Assembly: GCA_002118135.1 (NCBI GenBank)
Contig: BDIU01000012.1
Coordinates: 1-51,983 of the forward strand
DNA: 51,983 bases
Direction of reading: 5' to 3'
Origin: Trebouxia sp. TZW2008
Lineage: Eukaryota > Chlorophyta > Trebouxiophyceae > Trebouxiales > Trebouxiaceae
Shown here: positions 12,640 to 29,320 of the stretch, piece after piece
Position numbering within the stretch: the first letter of the stretch is position 1
How the letters are laid out: each line of letters opens with the position of its first letter
Notes under the pieces: generated by a model
The model's input: only the letters and a program-made list of their open reading frames with translations
Databases searched by the model: none
What the model was told of the DNA's origin: nothing
Position numbers and translations under genes: made by a program

Positions 12640-13134
12640 TAGGGCTGTTAAGTACGCATTGCGTGTACGGTACTCCGTATAAAGTTATACGCTGAAAACC
12701 ATGCGTACCAAGGATGCGTACGTAGTGCAGGTTTTGCCTCAGCTTTGGGCATGTCACCCTCATTTCCATCGATTTCGGCCTTATTTCTAGGCATTTACGC
12801 TATGCATTATGATAGACATTGCATTGGGCGGTGCAATTTTCAGTAGATTTGCCCATAGAAGCAAAACAAATTTGAAAAGTGGCTCACTGATGACTCATCG
12901 TCTCATGACAGGTAGAGTTACGCAAAAAACTATGAGTCAAATGCAACAGTTGACTCATATTTGACTAAGTATATCATGTTTTTGTACGTTTGTACACGCT
13001 GTATAAGCGTCCTTTCAGTGTCACGCCCTTTTTGGCCAAATGTACGCAAACATGGGCGTTTGTACGGATACATGCATATTATACGCGTTATGCGTACAAA
13101 AATTCTCGGTAAAATTATGTACATAACAGCCCTA
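12640..13134. mobile_element. hAT-like MITE (495 bp) with 8-bp target duplication
   Basis: The element starts TAGGGCTGTTAAGTAC and ends with the inverted form GTACATAACAGCCCTA; 15 of the 16 terminal bases match. It is flanked by GTCACGAT (12632-12639) and GTCAAGAT (13135-13142), an 8-bp target duplication with one mismatch. TAGGG-type ends and 8-bp duplications are the hallmark of hAT transposons. There is no transposase frame, so it is non-autonomous. The interior is AT-richer than its surroundings and full of TACG/CGTA motifs near both ends, as expected for transposase-binding subterminal repeats. Confidence 0.88.
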
Positions 13135-13142
13135 GTCAAGAT

Positions 13143-14385
13143 CCAGGCAGTCGAGTTTCAGCCTAGGCTGGATTGTCAGCAGGACTGAACGACAGAGCCG
13201 CGCTTGCAGTGTCTTTGCCTGTAGCTTGGCTTGTTGTGAAGACACGTGTGCTTGGTTCATGTGACAGCTTGTTGTATGTTGCCTTGCCCCGTGAAGCTGC
13301 AGCTCGTCTGTCACATTTGACACTGGTGGCACGTCAAACAAAACAGAAAGCAGCTGCATGCTCAGCAAGATACGACATCTCTGAGCTATCGTTAGCCCTC
13401 AAGCACTCCCGAGCGCATCAGCATTGTCTGCAGCAGCTATGCTTGGTACTTGCCCAGGTGGTCAGCTGTTCGCTGACTTAAAGACACAGCCACGATGAGC
13501 TTACAGCTACTTCTGTCAAGGCTCAGCAAACGCCAGCAGTCCAAATTTGCCATGCACCCACAGCCACCCAAATGGACGCTGCAGTGTCAGGCAGGACCTG
13601 ATATTTGGACTAAGTCTTGGATGTGCAGCTTGCCAGCAAGCACCAACAGCCAGTCTTGAGATCAGTGCCAGGCTGTCAAACTCCTTGCTGTGCCCATTTC
13701 AAAGTTCTGTGCCAATTTCACACAATAGCAGCTGCAGGAATAGCCTCATCTGCAGATCCAGAAGCAGCAGCAGCAGCAGCAGCCGCAACATAAGCGTCAA
13801 GAACTGCATCAGCATATTGGCAATCATGGTCGTGGCAAGCAGCCGCATGTACACGGCTTGGAGACAGCGCCTGAAGCATGAAGTCATTGCCCTGGGCAGT
13901 AGCCTATTGAAGCATAGGCAAGCATGCAGCAATGAGCAGTTTCAAGTGATCAGAGGCTACCATGCTGACTGACCTGGTCAACATTTTTGCAGTACAAGGA
14001 CGAAACAGCTGCTTTTTGAGAGATTGAGCCTTTGTGCCTTTATCAGTCAGCTTGAGATGTACCAGTGCACATACATCAATAGTTTTGCCAATGACCAGAA
14101 TTTCTAGCTGCTGAAGCTGCATGCACACTGCCTCAGAGAGTGTGCCAGCTTGGCCCAAGCAACAAACACTAGATCAGACACACTGCAAATGTGTCTCAAT
14201 CCAGAATCTGAATGCAGCAGCTAGGTCATGTAGGCTCTGCCTGAGCAATCTGGGTCTTCCTTTGCTCAAGGGCTCTGCCGAGTTGCAGTCCAAACTGTTC
14301 CTGAAATGCACATGCTGACAATTCAAACTGATGCGGAGTCATAAGTCAGAGAAAATGCAACATTGGGCGCCGTGACAAAGTCTGA
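13143..14385. other. Downstream region of the SAAL1-like gene, no gene resolved
   Basis: This stretch lies between the MITE and the SAAL1-like stop. It contains a (GCA)n run near 13764-13788. On the minus strand a few open pieces have plausible splice edges: one around 13720-13911 with an alanine run, and one around 14040-14310. I could not join them into a consistent frame. They may be 3' UTR or a small unidentified gene. Confidence 0.4.
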
Positions 14386-17300
14386 TCATATTGCCAAAGG
14401 CATTGACTTGCATTCTTTCCCTTTTGCCGTCACAAATGACTGTGACCAAGGCTGCAAGACGCAACTTGAAAGTGTTGAGTGCAAGGCAGTTGGGATGTAC
14501 TGATCAAATCCTTACCAGGGCTGCACTGTGCTGAGTCTGCTCTGCATCTCCAATCTTGCTGCGGTCAATAGCTTGCAGAAGATGTTGCCATGTAAATACA
14601 GCGCTGCTGTAGCTTATTGCTGCAAGTGCTTCCTTAGTGATGATGTCTGCATATGCAAGCAACTTCTGCCAGACCTGCAGCCAAGATGACTACTGTTCTA
14701 GGCCCTAAGTCTTCACAACGATTGTAATTGCAAGAGCTGGAGAGCAAGCACCAGATGCTGCCTTTATGTCATGAACAAATGCAGATGGCGCACCTGCAGT
14801 ACCTGCTTCTACAGGTGACAGATTGTGGATGCATTTGCAGTTGCTTGTGCAGAGCAGCTCCTATTTTCAAAGCGTCTGACGGGCTATTGTGATCCAGGCT
14901 CTAGGGCTCTGATGTCCATCATCGAGGCTGGGCATACCTGATCAGAAACATCATTCTCAGCCATGTACTTGCTGACTGCCGCAAGCACTGCCCAGGCAGC
15001 TTCTTGCCCTTGCTCAGCTTCTTCTTCAGCAAACTCATCATCAAATCCGTAGTCATTCTGGAGCACTTCAAGAACAGCAGCAATGGCTTGTGCCTCTTGT
15101 GACAGTTCTTGCAGCCAGTGCTTGCTGTCCAAACAAGCCAGAATGACCACCAGCAAGCTCAACGTGGTGGCTCTCTGATGCAGCACTTCATGCAGTGCTA
15201 GCAACTGAACCACCACCAAGCACAAGGGCCTGCTGTGTCGAGCAAACAGTGGATCGTCAGGGTGCTGTGCAAACACCTGCAACAACACTCACTGTCTGAT
15301 TCCAGTAAGCTTCGCATGGCGGCTTTCTGATGCAGCACTTCATGCAGTGCCAGCAATTGAACCACCACCAAGCAGAAGGGCCTGCTGTGCTGAGCAAACA
15401 GTGGAGCGTCAGGGTGCTGTGCAAAGACCTGCAATAACAATGATTGTCTGATTCCAGCGAACTCTGCATGGTGGCTTTCTGATGCAGCACCTAATGCAAT
15501 GTCAGCATCTGCACCACCACCAGACACAAGGGCCTGCTGTGCTGAGCAAACAGTGGATCGTCAGGGTGCTGTGCAAAAACCTGCAACAACAATCACTGTC
15601 TGCTTCCAGTAGGCTCTGCATGGTGGCTTTCTAATGCAGCACTTCATGCAGTGCCAGCAACTGCACCAGTGCCAAGCACAAAGGCCTGCTGTGTTGAGCA
15701 AACAGTGGATCGTCAGGGTGCTGTGCAAACACCTGCAACAACACTCACTGTCTGATTCCAGTAAGCTCTGCATGGCGGCTTCCTGATCAACACTTCATGC
15801 AGTGCCAGCAACTGCACCGCCACCATGCACAAGGGCCTGCTGTGATCAGCAACCAAAGGATCATCAGGGTGCTGTGCCAAAACCTGCAACAACAATAATT
15901 GTCTGATTCCAGTAAGCTCTGCATGGCGGCTTTCTGATGCAGTAGTTCATGCAATGCCAGCAATTGCACTGCCACCAAGCACAAGGGCCTGCTGTGCTGA
16001 GCAAACAGGGGATCATCGGAGTGCTGTGCAAAGACCTGCAGCAACACACGTTTTCTGTTCCAGCCACAGACTGAAGATGATCGACAATGCTACCAAGTCT
16101 TCAGTGCAACAGTCGTAATGCATCATAGTCAGTGCAGTTGAACCAGGCGGATTATGAAGCGTTGCTGCTTTGGCAGGGCAAGTATGCAGACGCAAAGCAG
16201 CAAGAGTTGTCCAGCAGTTGATCCTACATGTCAAATGACCGTGGTCACTAAATCAACATGCCTGCAGAAGTGCATGCAAGACTGCTGTAACAATGTCGGT
16301 GCAAACGGATGCATCACCTCACACAAAGACAGAAGGGCCACTACAGCACTTGGGGTCAGGGCAGGGCCAGATGGGCTCTGTTTTCTACTGGACCTGCCCT
16401 CTGGTGACTCACTGTGACTGTCTGACTGCAGAGTTGCACTGTAGCGCTTCAGACCATGCAATACAATGGTCATGACGCCTCCTTGCAGCGCTGATTGCAC
16501 AGTCTGCTCACGCTGGTACAGGATTGCCAGCAACAGGTCCAGACTCCTAAACAACAGTACACAACCTTAATCACTTGAAGGCAGACTGCAGTGCTTCACT
16601 GTAATGCTTCAGACCATGCAATACAATGGTCATGACGCCTCCTTGCAGCGCTGATAGCACAGTCTGCTCACGCTGGTACAGGACTGCCAGCAGTAGCTCC
16701 AAACTCCTGAACAACAGTACACAACCTCAACCATTTGAAGGCAGACTGCAGCGTTTCACTGTAATGCTTGAGGGCATGCAACATCATGGGCAAGGTGCCT
16801 GCTTGCAGCGCTGTTTGCACAGTCTGCTCACGCTGGTACAGGACTGCCAGCAGTAGCTCCAAACTCCTGAACAACATGACACAACCTCAATCACTTGAAG
16901 GCAGACTGCAGCGCTTCACTATAGCGCTTCACAGCATGCAACATGGTGCGCACGATGCCTGATTGCAGCGCTGTTTGCTTTGTCTGCTCACGCTGGCCCA
17001 TAGCTGCCAGCAGTAGGGCCAAACCTCATGAACAACAGTCTACACCGTGCCTCATTTGACGCCAGTCCGCAAGTGGGCAAAGCTGAAAACTGTGTGACAC
17101 ATCATGAAACTGGCTTGAGTACAAGATCACAAAGAGGCGGCATAGCATTGATGTGCATGGTCATGCTTGAGCATATACTGTCTGTGTCTCAGACTAGGTT
17201 TTACGACGTTGCAATTTAAAGACATGCCGAGTGTCCGGCAGACTGGGCCAATTACCTTTCATACAGGAGTGAGTTGAGAGTGTTGTCGAATATCCAGATC

Positions 17301-18609
17301 ACATGCTGAAGCAGGTCACGAGAGCCGTCCAGCAATGCAGCCAGCCAAGCGCTACTGCCTGGGCCTTTCACAGCTACTGCCATCAGTCTGAAAGTCTCTG
17401 AAAGGCACGTCGCGTCACTGGTGCTGAATGGCATCTCAGCCACAAATTGCTGCAGGCTTTGGTGAGTGGCTGCCTGCAAATTATTCAATATTTGTGCCAG
17501 CACGTGTATAGCTGTTGTCATGTGGCATGCAACAATCATGGGTGCTGGCTGACAACAAGCCATGCTCCTGGATCGTCATGCTTTGCAGCTTAGACACATG
17601 CAGGTTTACCACTTGTGCCAGAGACGGGTGGCACATGACATTGGCCAGAGCTCCCAGCAGCAGCTCCGCTGTCCTGAAGTTATCAGTCTCAACAGCGTGC
17701 GTCACGACTCGAGGCAGAATGTCCAGTGCCATATTGTTGACTGCCACTCTTGCAGGTTCTTCTGACTGTGCCAGGTCCCACAGGTCGGCACCCGCGCTTT
17801 CCCTAACTTGATCTGAGTCTTGGACATCAGTGCGCGCTGCTTGTGTGTCGGGGCTTGCATCAAGACCGTTTTGATCGTCGTGCCGGGACTGAACCGGTGA
17901 GGTTGTGCCACCTCTGGGGAGAACAGCTTGTAACAGCTGTACTACGCTATATGCGACATGCTGTGACTCTGGCGGTGAGACTGGCTTTTCTTCGTGTGTG
18001 ATTGTAGACATGTCATGATTGGCGCACGCTGGGAAGGCTTTGACCTGGTTCATTTGCTCACTTGAGGAGACCAACAGTCTATGCGTCAAGGTGAAGCTGA
18101 TAGAGCAGCTGAGATCGCATGCAGTGCATGTTGTGTCGCTGTGATCCTGCCTCATGCCAGAGACCAGCATTGCACAGGACAAGTGCACCACAGGCAGCAT
18201 TGCACTACTCTATACATGCTCGAGTCTTGACATATCTCAGAACCAAGCTATTTGGCTGGCCAAAGCACACATGTTGGCCAACATGTATACATACGTATGC
18301 ATATGCATATGCCATGGTGCATACGTCTCCCTGAAGGAGACAGAGAGCTTGCTCTCAGGGCTGTTAGGTTTACTCACCTGCAAGGGTCAGTAGCATTTGC
18401 TGTGCAGTTTGCCGTTCCTTGTTTGACTCGCTACTGAGCATCAGCACCTTTTGACCTAGACTTTGTTCCCCAAATCGTAGAGCAGATGTGAAAGTTTTGT
18501 GCTTCTCATGCAGCGCTAGATCATGCAAGATCAGCTGCTGGGTCAAGGTCGATGCAGAAGACAAGCGAGCCTGAAGCGCTTCATGATGAGAAGTCAGAAT
18601 GCTGATCAT
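14386..18609 (-). CDS. SAAL1-like armadillo/HEAT-type protein, 7 exons, about 553 aa
   Basis: Exons in transcript order: 18609-18378, 18028-17610, 17473-17256, 16546-16318, 15276-14938, 14674-14516, 14451-14386; phases agree. Helical-repeat segments resemble animal SAAL1 in order: DLWDLAQSEEPARV, then LLLGALANVMCHP, then LSETFRLMAV with SSAWLAALLDG, then LDLLLAILYQREQT, and near the C-terminus ITKEALAAISYSSAV. Human SAAL1 is about 474 aa and has no settled biochemical activity; it is described as a pro-proliferative nuclear factor. The last short exon is inferred from phase only. Exon 4 is preceded by three extra copies of its 5' part (160-bp period) and exon 5 by five (152-bp period). Only the copy next to the real donor gives a continuous frame. 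Family call by eye; a profile search would settle it. Confidence 0.75.
15160..16057 (-). repeat. Six-unit tandem array, 152-bp period: intron tail plus head of SAAL1-like exon 5
   Basis: Units begin after TGCAG acceptors at 16035, 15883, 15732, 15580, 15428 and 15276, a spacing of 152 bp (151 where one base is lost). Each unit carries about 110-120 bp of exon 5 head (VFAQHPDDPLF, then HSRPLCLVVVQLLALHEVLH) and about 35 bp of intron. The last unit (15276) continues into the functional exon. The 15883 unit has a 1-base deletion, 15732 and 15580 have TAG stops, and 16035 and 15428 remain open. Confidence 0.95.
16418..17045 (-). repeat. Four-unit tandem array, 160-bp period: intron tail plus head of SAAL1-like exon 4
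   Basis: Equivalent acceptor positions fall at about 17026, 16866, 16706 and 16546, exactly 160 bp apart. Each unit encodes a version of RSLELLLAVLYQREQT followed by about 25 codons, then a short spacer with no usable donor. Only the 16546 unit runs on to the GAG|GTGATG donor at 16318. The 17026 unit has an altered acceptor region that breaks the frame. Confidence 0.95.
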
Positions 18610-19459
18610 CTTCGGGGACAAACGCGGCTAAAATTTAGCCCATCCATGCATGTCAGACGTCAGCTTCCATCCTGAAATCAAATTCACGCTAGTCTCCTGC
18701 TCAGTGCCACACGTCGATACGGCATGCGCAGGGTCATGCTGGGCGCGCATCAAGAAGAGGTACTACACACGTCATCAGGAAAGACAGCCATGTGCACGTG
18801 CGGCACAAGCCATGTGCGCAAGGCGGCACGTGCAATGCAAAAGTCTGGTACATAAACCTGGTACCGGTTTCGAATTTGGATATCAGTCATGGCATCGAAT
18901 GCCAAACGTGACTACCCATGTGACTGCTGAAGGCGAAAACCGCAGGCATGAGAATGCACATCTACGCTTTGCGAAGGCCGTAAAGGGCTGAAGTTGTGTA
19001 AGTTACGCCTGCTACACAGCATAAAGTACAAAGAGAGACCGTCATGACGGCGCCGCCTCTCCGGCTGACTCGGCGTCACAACTGCTGTCTCTTGAAGCCT
19101 GGATTCGAAGTATAGAGTGCGTGTACACCAGATGACTTGGAATCAGAGAAAGTATCAGCTCAATCTTGTACCGACTACGCACTTCTCAGTCTCGCTCAGG
19201 ATGTCAGCGATGTTACGCTAACCCGAAGTCAACCTTGCGTTTGGATCACAATGCCTGGATTGCCCGCACCTACATCGTCAGAGCACCCTACCGGGATAAT
19301 GGAATGTGCCCATACGATGTTCGATTTGGAGGTATCAATACTCTACGCTCATCAGCATCGCAGGCATCATTGCTGTTATGTTCGTGTGTATCAACAGCTT
19401 GCACAGTGTGCGTGGCCCCGACTCTCGGTCGATGCTCATACCTTCTCGTTCACGTGCAG
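18610..19459. other. Divergent intergenic region between SAAL1-like and DUF506 genes
   Basis: The two genes start away from each other, so both promoters should lie here. I see no clear core promoter motif. The frame of the DUF506 first exon stays open upstream to about 19166, so that exon could begin earlier than annotated. Confidence 0.5.
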
Positions 19460-20737
19460 ATGGATGACTCCTGGGGTTCACAGGCAGCCAGCACCAGCTT
19501 GCAGAATCATCTCAGTTTGATGCATCAGAAGCTTGCACCATTGCTGTGCTCCAGCGACATGCCAGAGCTACGGGTATGTACCTGTCTTCGAGCATGACCA
19601 TTACCTGTTCCCGTATACGCAGCTTAGCTTCCTGCCTATGTATGCGTCTCTCGCATGCTAGCAGCGCTGCCGATCCTCCACCACTGCCATGCCTGTCTCG
19701 CGGGCTTGCGATCACGATGTTGTCGCAGTTCTAGGTCAGAATATTCTCCAAGGGTCAAAGCGCCCCCTCCTAGGGTGCAATTGCTTTTAGGTGCCTTCAG
19801 ACAAAACAACTAATGTTCACTGCGACTGTTGTACACTGCAACCTCAGCCTGCATTGCATGCTCTGATTTGATGGCCTTTCTGCAATAAGCTGACCTGTTG
19901 CATGCTTTGATTTGATGCTACACCACAACAAACTGACCTATTGCTTTCCTATTGCTGCAGCTGGCTAGGGATGTCCGCTGGCTCAATTGTGCAACTGTCA
20001 GGGAAGATGGCAAGCATGACACAGTGGTGCTAGCAACAAAGCTGGTCAACGTTGGCTACAAAGTCAGGGTCAGAACAGCAATGGGAGGCGGCTCTGGCCA
20101 AGACTGCTTCCACAACCTCAGCCATGAGTTCCTCATTGTGTCAGACAGCAATCAGGAGATCATCATAGACTGCAGTTTCAAGGATCAGTTCAGGATCAGC
20201 CAGCACACTCAGCAGTACCAGCAGCTACTGGATTGCCTGCCAGACATCTTTGTGGGATCTGCTATGCGCCTTACTCCCCTGGTCCAGCTGCTGTGCACAG
20301 AAATGGCGGTGAGCTTCAAGGAGCGCGGCTTCACTTGCCCTCCATGGCGCCAACCCAGGAGCATGATCAGCAAATGGTTGCCTGCAAAGTCTCAGGACAC
20401 ACTCATCGGCAGAAACGCTACCTTCAGTTCAGCAGCTAGCAGCACATCAAGCGTCAGCTCAGATGAAGGCTTTGGAGATCTCCTAGACTCAGGCATCAGT
20501 CCCACTGGCCCTTTGCCCTCATACCATGAGCATCATGGATACAAGAAGTGTGAATCTGGCAAGGCAGGGTCACAGCCTCAAGTCACCTTTACTGGCTTCA
20601 AAGTCAAATCACTGTTGTCAAGTGGCTTGGCAGCAATCCACAGCAAGACGACTGATGAGTTGCAAAGCTGGCAACAGCCTGCAATCCGTACTGTCAGGAT
20701 GGCAGGCAGGCCTTTGATGCAAGCCCAAGCTGTCTGA
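19460..20737 (+). CDS. DUF506 (PDDEXK-like family) protein, 2 exons, 296 aa
   Basis: Exons 19460-19573 and 19961-20737, joined in phase 0 (CTACGG|GTATGT and CTGCAG|CTG). Exon 2 has the DUF506/PDDEXK_6 pattern of land plants and green algae: a GYKVRVRTA strand, a HEFLIV strand, IIDCSFKDQFRI, a LPDIFVGSAMRL block, then LCTEMAVSFKERGFTCPPW and a tryptophan-containing ISKW. The family has a nuclease-like fold but no generally established activity. The last ~90 residues are Ser/Gly-rich and probably disordered. The first exon is inferred from phase and its donor, and is less certain than exon 2. Confidence 0.85.
19850..19960 (+). repeat. Imperfect ~50-bp repeat ahead of the DUF506 exon 2 acceptor
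   Basis: Two copies share TTGCATGCTCTGATTTGATG (or GCTTTGATTTGATG) followed by GCTGACCTGTT or ACTGACCTATT. They end just before the TGCAG acceptor at 19960. This is intron sequence only. Confidence 0.6.
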
Positions 20738-21643
20738 TTTGTTTTCTGTCTATGTTCAAACGCTGCAGCATGGCACTTACTGAGCAGTGAATGCAAACAA
20801 GGTCTTCCGTCTGTTTTGTGTGGAGTGAGCGTTGTACATGCTGCAGCCATTTTTGGGTGCTGTCAGTTATGTTGTATGTGCATATTGTGTGAGAGCCCCC
20901 TTCCTCAAGTTTTGATATCCTGCTGGAAGCTGTTCACTGGCATGCGCACTGGCATAGGCTCTGAAGAAGGGCTGTGTCCTTTCTGCATTTGGTCATATGA
21001 TTAGAACATGCGTAGGTGCTAGCACACAAGTAGGTACAAGCTGAACAGGCGCAACAAGATACTGTTTCGAGTTAGCTTGCAGTGTAGATTTTATGCTTTG
21101 TTGAAACAGACATCTGCATCACAAACAAAAATGATCTGTGAAGGCTGTTCTCAGCTGTGTCACACATAAAAAGCAACAAATGTCAGCCTATCCAAGTTCA
21201 TGATGTAAATCACACTCCATGGCACAACTGCAAATCATGGCTGCATACCATTTCAGCACATGCTTGACTCATTTGCAGGTCAACATTTTTGCACTTGCAG
21301 GTATCACTACTATAGTTTCAGCAAGCAGCACTCTACACTACAAGCATTGCATGCACACAGCAAAGCAAAAAGGCAAATGTGCAGGGCATTATGTCTCAAG
21401 TAATGGTAGGAAAACAATATGCGCCAGCAACTTTGTATCGTGACTACGGGTGATCTAAAGATTACATGCCAAGTATTTCCAGGCAGCGAACAGAAGGCAG
21501 TACATTTTCATTGACGAGTCGGCTGCATGTTGCCAAAAGTGATTTTACAGTCAAATTGTGACACATAACACATGTTGCAGCAAAGCTTGCAATATGCTGC
21601 CGCACAGCTCTGCTGAACGCTTGCAGTGCTGGTGATCAGATCA
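20738..21643. other. Convergent intergenic region, no gene seen
   Basis: Space between the 3' ends of DUF506 (+) and MoaC (-). Only short open frames without family resemblance are present, probably 3' UTRs. Confidence 0.6.
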
Positions 21644-23414
21644 TCATTGCCGCTTGTAATCACCAGACTTGCCGCCTGTTTTGGTCTCTAGTCTGACAAG
21701 CTCAATACTGATGCCCTTGTCCAATGCTTTGCACATGTCATACACAGTCAGAGCTGCTACTGATGCAGCCACCATTGCCTCCATCTCCACACCTGCCAGA
21801 AGCAAACATGTATCTTCCCATTCTAGATCTAGCAACACAAGTGAAGTGTATTGCCGCAGCTGCAGTCATAGCGCAATTTGTCGCCCTTTGAATATCATTC
21901 CCTGACCGGCTATGCGGGCATTTGTCAAGATCAGATGTGCCTGCCAATTGAAACACTGCATGCATCACGATGACCAGAACGCACACAGTGTGTCAGCGGC
22001 TGGTCAGCGACATAATGACCCGCCTATGCCTGTGCTTTGGCCATGGCTGCGGTATGACTGCATTGTATCATCCAGCACACACAGCCCAGCAACAGCTGGT
22101 CAGCAACATGTTCACCTGTGTGTGCCTGTGTCTTGGCCATGGCCTCAATATGAATGCCTTGTTATGCAGCACACACACAGCTGGTCAGCAAAATAGTCAC
22201 GTATGTATGCACGTGTCTTGGCCACGGCTGTGAAGCAAATGCCCTGCTGTTCAGCACACATAGCTCGGCATCGGTTGGGGAGGACAACAGCTACCTGTGT
22301 ACGCCTGTGTCTTGGCCATGGCTTCAATACGAATGCATTGCTGTTCAGCATCAAGGCTGAGCTGGACATCAACCTTGTCCAAGGGGATGTTGTGGCACAG
22401 CGGGATCAGTTGAGAGGTCTGCTTTGCACCCATGATACCTGCAATGTTTTTGGCAGACTTGATACACTTTGCACCAATTCTGCACAGTTATCAGAGCAGT
22501 GTTCACAGTCTGTGCTGGCAGCTTGTGAATGTTGCTGAAGCAACACAGACAGCAATGCTCGAACTTTACAGCAGCATCCCGTGTGTCATGTCAGCTAAGA
22601 TGTGCTAGCAAGGCAGCAACGGCAGTCAAAATGTGCCAGTAACGCAGTAACATTAGCTGAGATGAGCGAGGTAGCGCTTTACCTGCTAGCTGGGCCACAG
22701 TCAGGGCATCTCCCTTGGCAAGCTTACTGTCTGATGCAACAGCATCAAACGCTTCATCATTCAGCTGAACCAGGGCAGATGCTGTTGCGGTTCTGCTTGT
22801 GACGCGCTTCTGCAGTCGACAGTCTGTGTCATTGCTTCTCAGCAGCATTGAAATGTGTATGCAAGCAAAATGCCAAGAAAGCTCAAAGGGCGCATCAACG
22901 TACCTGACCTACATCAACCATGTGTGCTTTGCCGTGACTGTCCAGATGAGTCAGCTTAGGAGGCGAAGCTTGTCTCTGGCCACTCAGACTTTCAGCATGT
23001 GCGCTGAGGCCTGACACTGCTCGCGCTTGCTGCGTCTGATCAAGATGTGCTAGGTCTAGCTGGTCTGGAGCAAATCCAAAGCTTGCCTCCTGCAGTGCAG
23101 TTGCTGCTTGTATTGAACTCCATTGCTGCTACTGAGCCTCTCAAGAGACATGCTCACCCCAATGTTTGCAAATCCATCCTGTACAACATCATGACAACCA
23201 TGAATTCAAGCTGGCCTTGTCCGGCTAGCGATATAGCTTGATCAGTGAACACCTGGGCATCGGGGCTGGTGAAGTCAGTGTCCTGTCGTCCGACGCCGAC
23301 GGGCGCTGGAGCGTGGAACTGCCTGATGAAGATCTGTGATGTACAAGGTTGGTGCGACCAGAAGTCTTCGAGAAGTCGCAAGCCTCTTGAGGCCTGCTGT
23401 ACTCTGCCCAGCAT
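21644..23414 (-). CDS. CNX3: Cyclic pyranopterin monophosphate synthase (MoaC/CNX3), probably mitochondrial
   Basis: Secure exons in transcript order: one ending at 22904, then 22809-22683, 22438-22295, 21792-21644 (stop). The protein carries the full MoaC signature: [16 protein letters not shown], then a TSRTATA segment, [29 protein letters not shown], and MCKALDKG to GGKSGDYK. The catalytic Lys, His, Glu and Asp positions of MoaC are visible. The enzyme converts the MoaA/CNX2 product into cyclic pyranopterin monophosphate for molybdenum cofactor. A first exon from 23414 ([18 protein letters not shown], then [11 protein letters not shown]) looks like a mitochondrial presequence, as in plants where this step is mitochondrial. 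The exact junction joining it to the 22904 exon is unresolved. Three decayed copies of the exon 22438-22295 tail follow it. Confidence 0.92.
22015..22345 (-). repeat. Tandem copies (~95-bp period) of the 3' end of a MoaC exon
   Basis: Four versions of the same block recur at about 22305-22340 (functional exon end), 22210-22262, 22118-22175 and 22020-22075. In minus orientation each has TGTGCTG followed by GCCATGGCCAAGACACAGGC-like sequence. The three extra copies lie downstream of the working donor and have lost the reading frame. Confidence 0.9.
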
Positions 23415-24474
23415 GCACTACAGAGGCCGGACCAACAACAGCATTGCGGGGTCGCTGGTTGGTCTCAATCTTTGCGCCATTCTAATCTTGCCTCGAGCAT
23501 TGCAGCATGCAAAGCGTGTTGCGCGACAGTTCACCCTGGTCGTTTGACTGACCTAACCGGCTCAAATGCTCAATGAAGACTGTGCTCAGCTCTCTGCCTG
23601 CGTTTGCAGATCTGCACAATGCTGCTATGCTACATGACAGAACACTTTATGCCTTCAACTGCATCAAGATTACAATGACATGCAAGCATGCGTAACAGGC
23701 ACCTGCAACACGTGTATGACAAGACATGGCAGTGTACACTTCTCAATACGATGGTAATGAGCAGCATGTGCTTCCAGCAGAGAAGTATTGGCTTACGTCA
23801 ACGTTCACAACCTATGTTACATTGAGGTGATTGTCATGTACAGCCAGAGACTCTCATGCAAAAGAATGATGAGCACAGCTGCTTCTCTCATCAGACATTC
23901 ATGCAGCTGGGCTCCTGCAATTGTCAACGCCAAGTGTTTTCGCACAGTCACAATGAAGCCTTGTCTTTGCAGCCTATGTGACATGTGGGTGCTTGACAAT
24001 CAGAATTCCTGCTGGGGTTCTATGAGTCTTGGCCAACCAATCTTTGGCACCAAATCAAAGTAAGCGGCCCAGTGCTGGTCAACTTGTGCCGCAAGCATGC
24101 CCTCAGAGCTTGAATGCTCCTACAAGACATAATCTCGGCGTGCTTCCAGAGCTTGCTCGTCAGTGCAGGTGTGGGAGTCAGCTTCCAGATCACCAATCAA
24201 GTCAGCATGCCCTCAGATCGTGCACTTGCAGCCATGCAAGGTCAGTGGAATTGCGCAAAATGCCTGCCAGCAGCATCTATGCTTGACCTCTCGAGCTGCT
24301 CTGAGAACCAACCTCTGCGTCGCAAGCATTGTTCCTGAGCTGCCATAGAACGCTACAGCTTGAGCTCAGGGGTATACAGCAACAATTGCGGGCTGCCTCT
24401 GCTCCCAGAGCATTTTGTGATGACGCCCAACGGAGTACAGTCTTCTCTGTTTCTCTAGCTTTTCAAGATTGCCA
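23415..24474. other. Intergenic region between MoaC 5' end and aminotransferase 3' end
   Basis: Both neighbours are on the minus strand, so this should hold the MoaC promoter and the aminotransferase 3' UTR. Nothing else is recognisable. Confidence 0.5.

Positions 24475-29320
<4,846 letters not shown>

Noticed and set aside
13547..13972. 141-codon plus-strand frame with a serine run
   Set aside because: It covers a CAG/AGC trinucleotide run, has no family resemblance and no splice context. The antisense strand is at least as likely to be coding.
15160..17045. Regular repeats that could suggest a CRISPR array
   Set aside because: Units are 152 and 160 bp long, contain exon sequence and splice sites, have no unique spacers, and lie in a eukaryotic gene.
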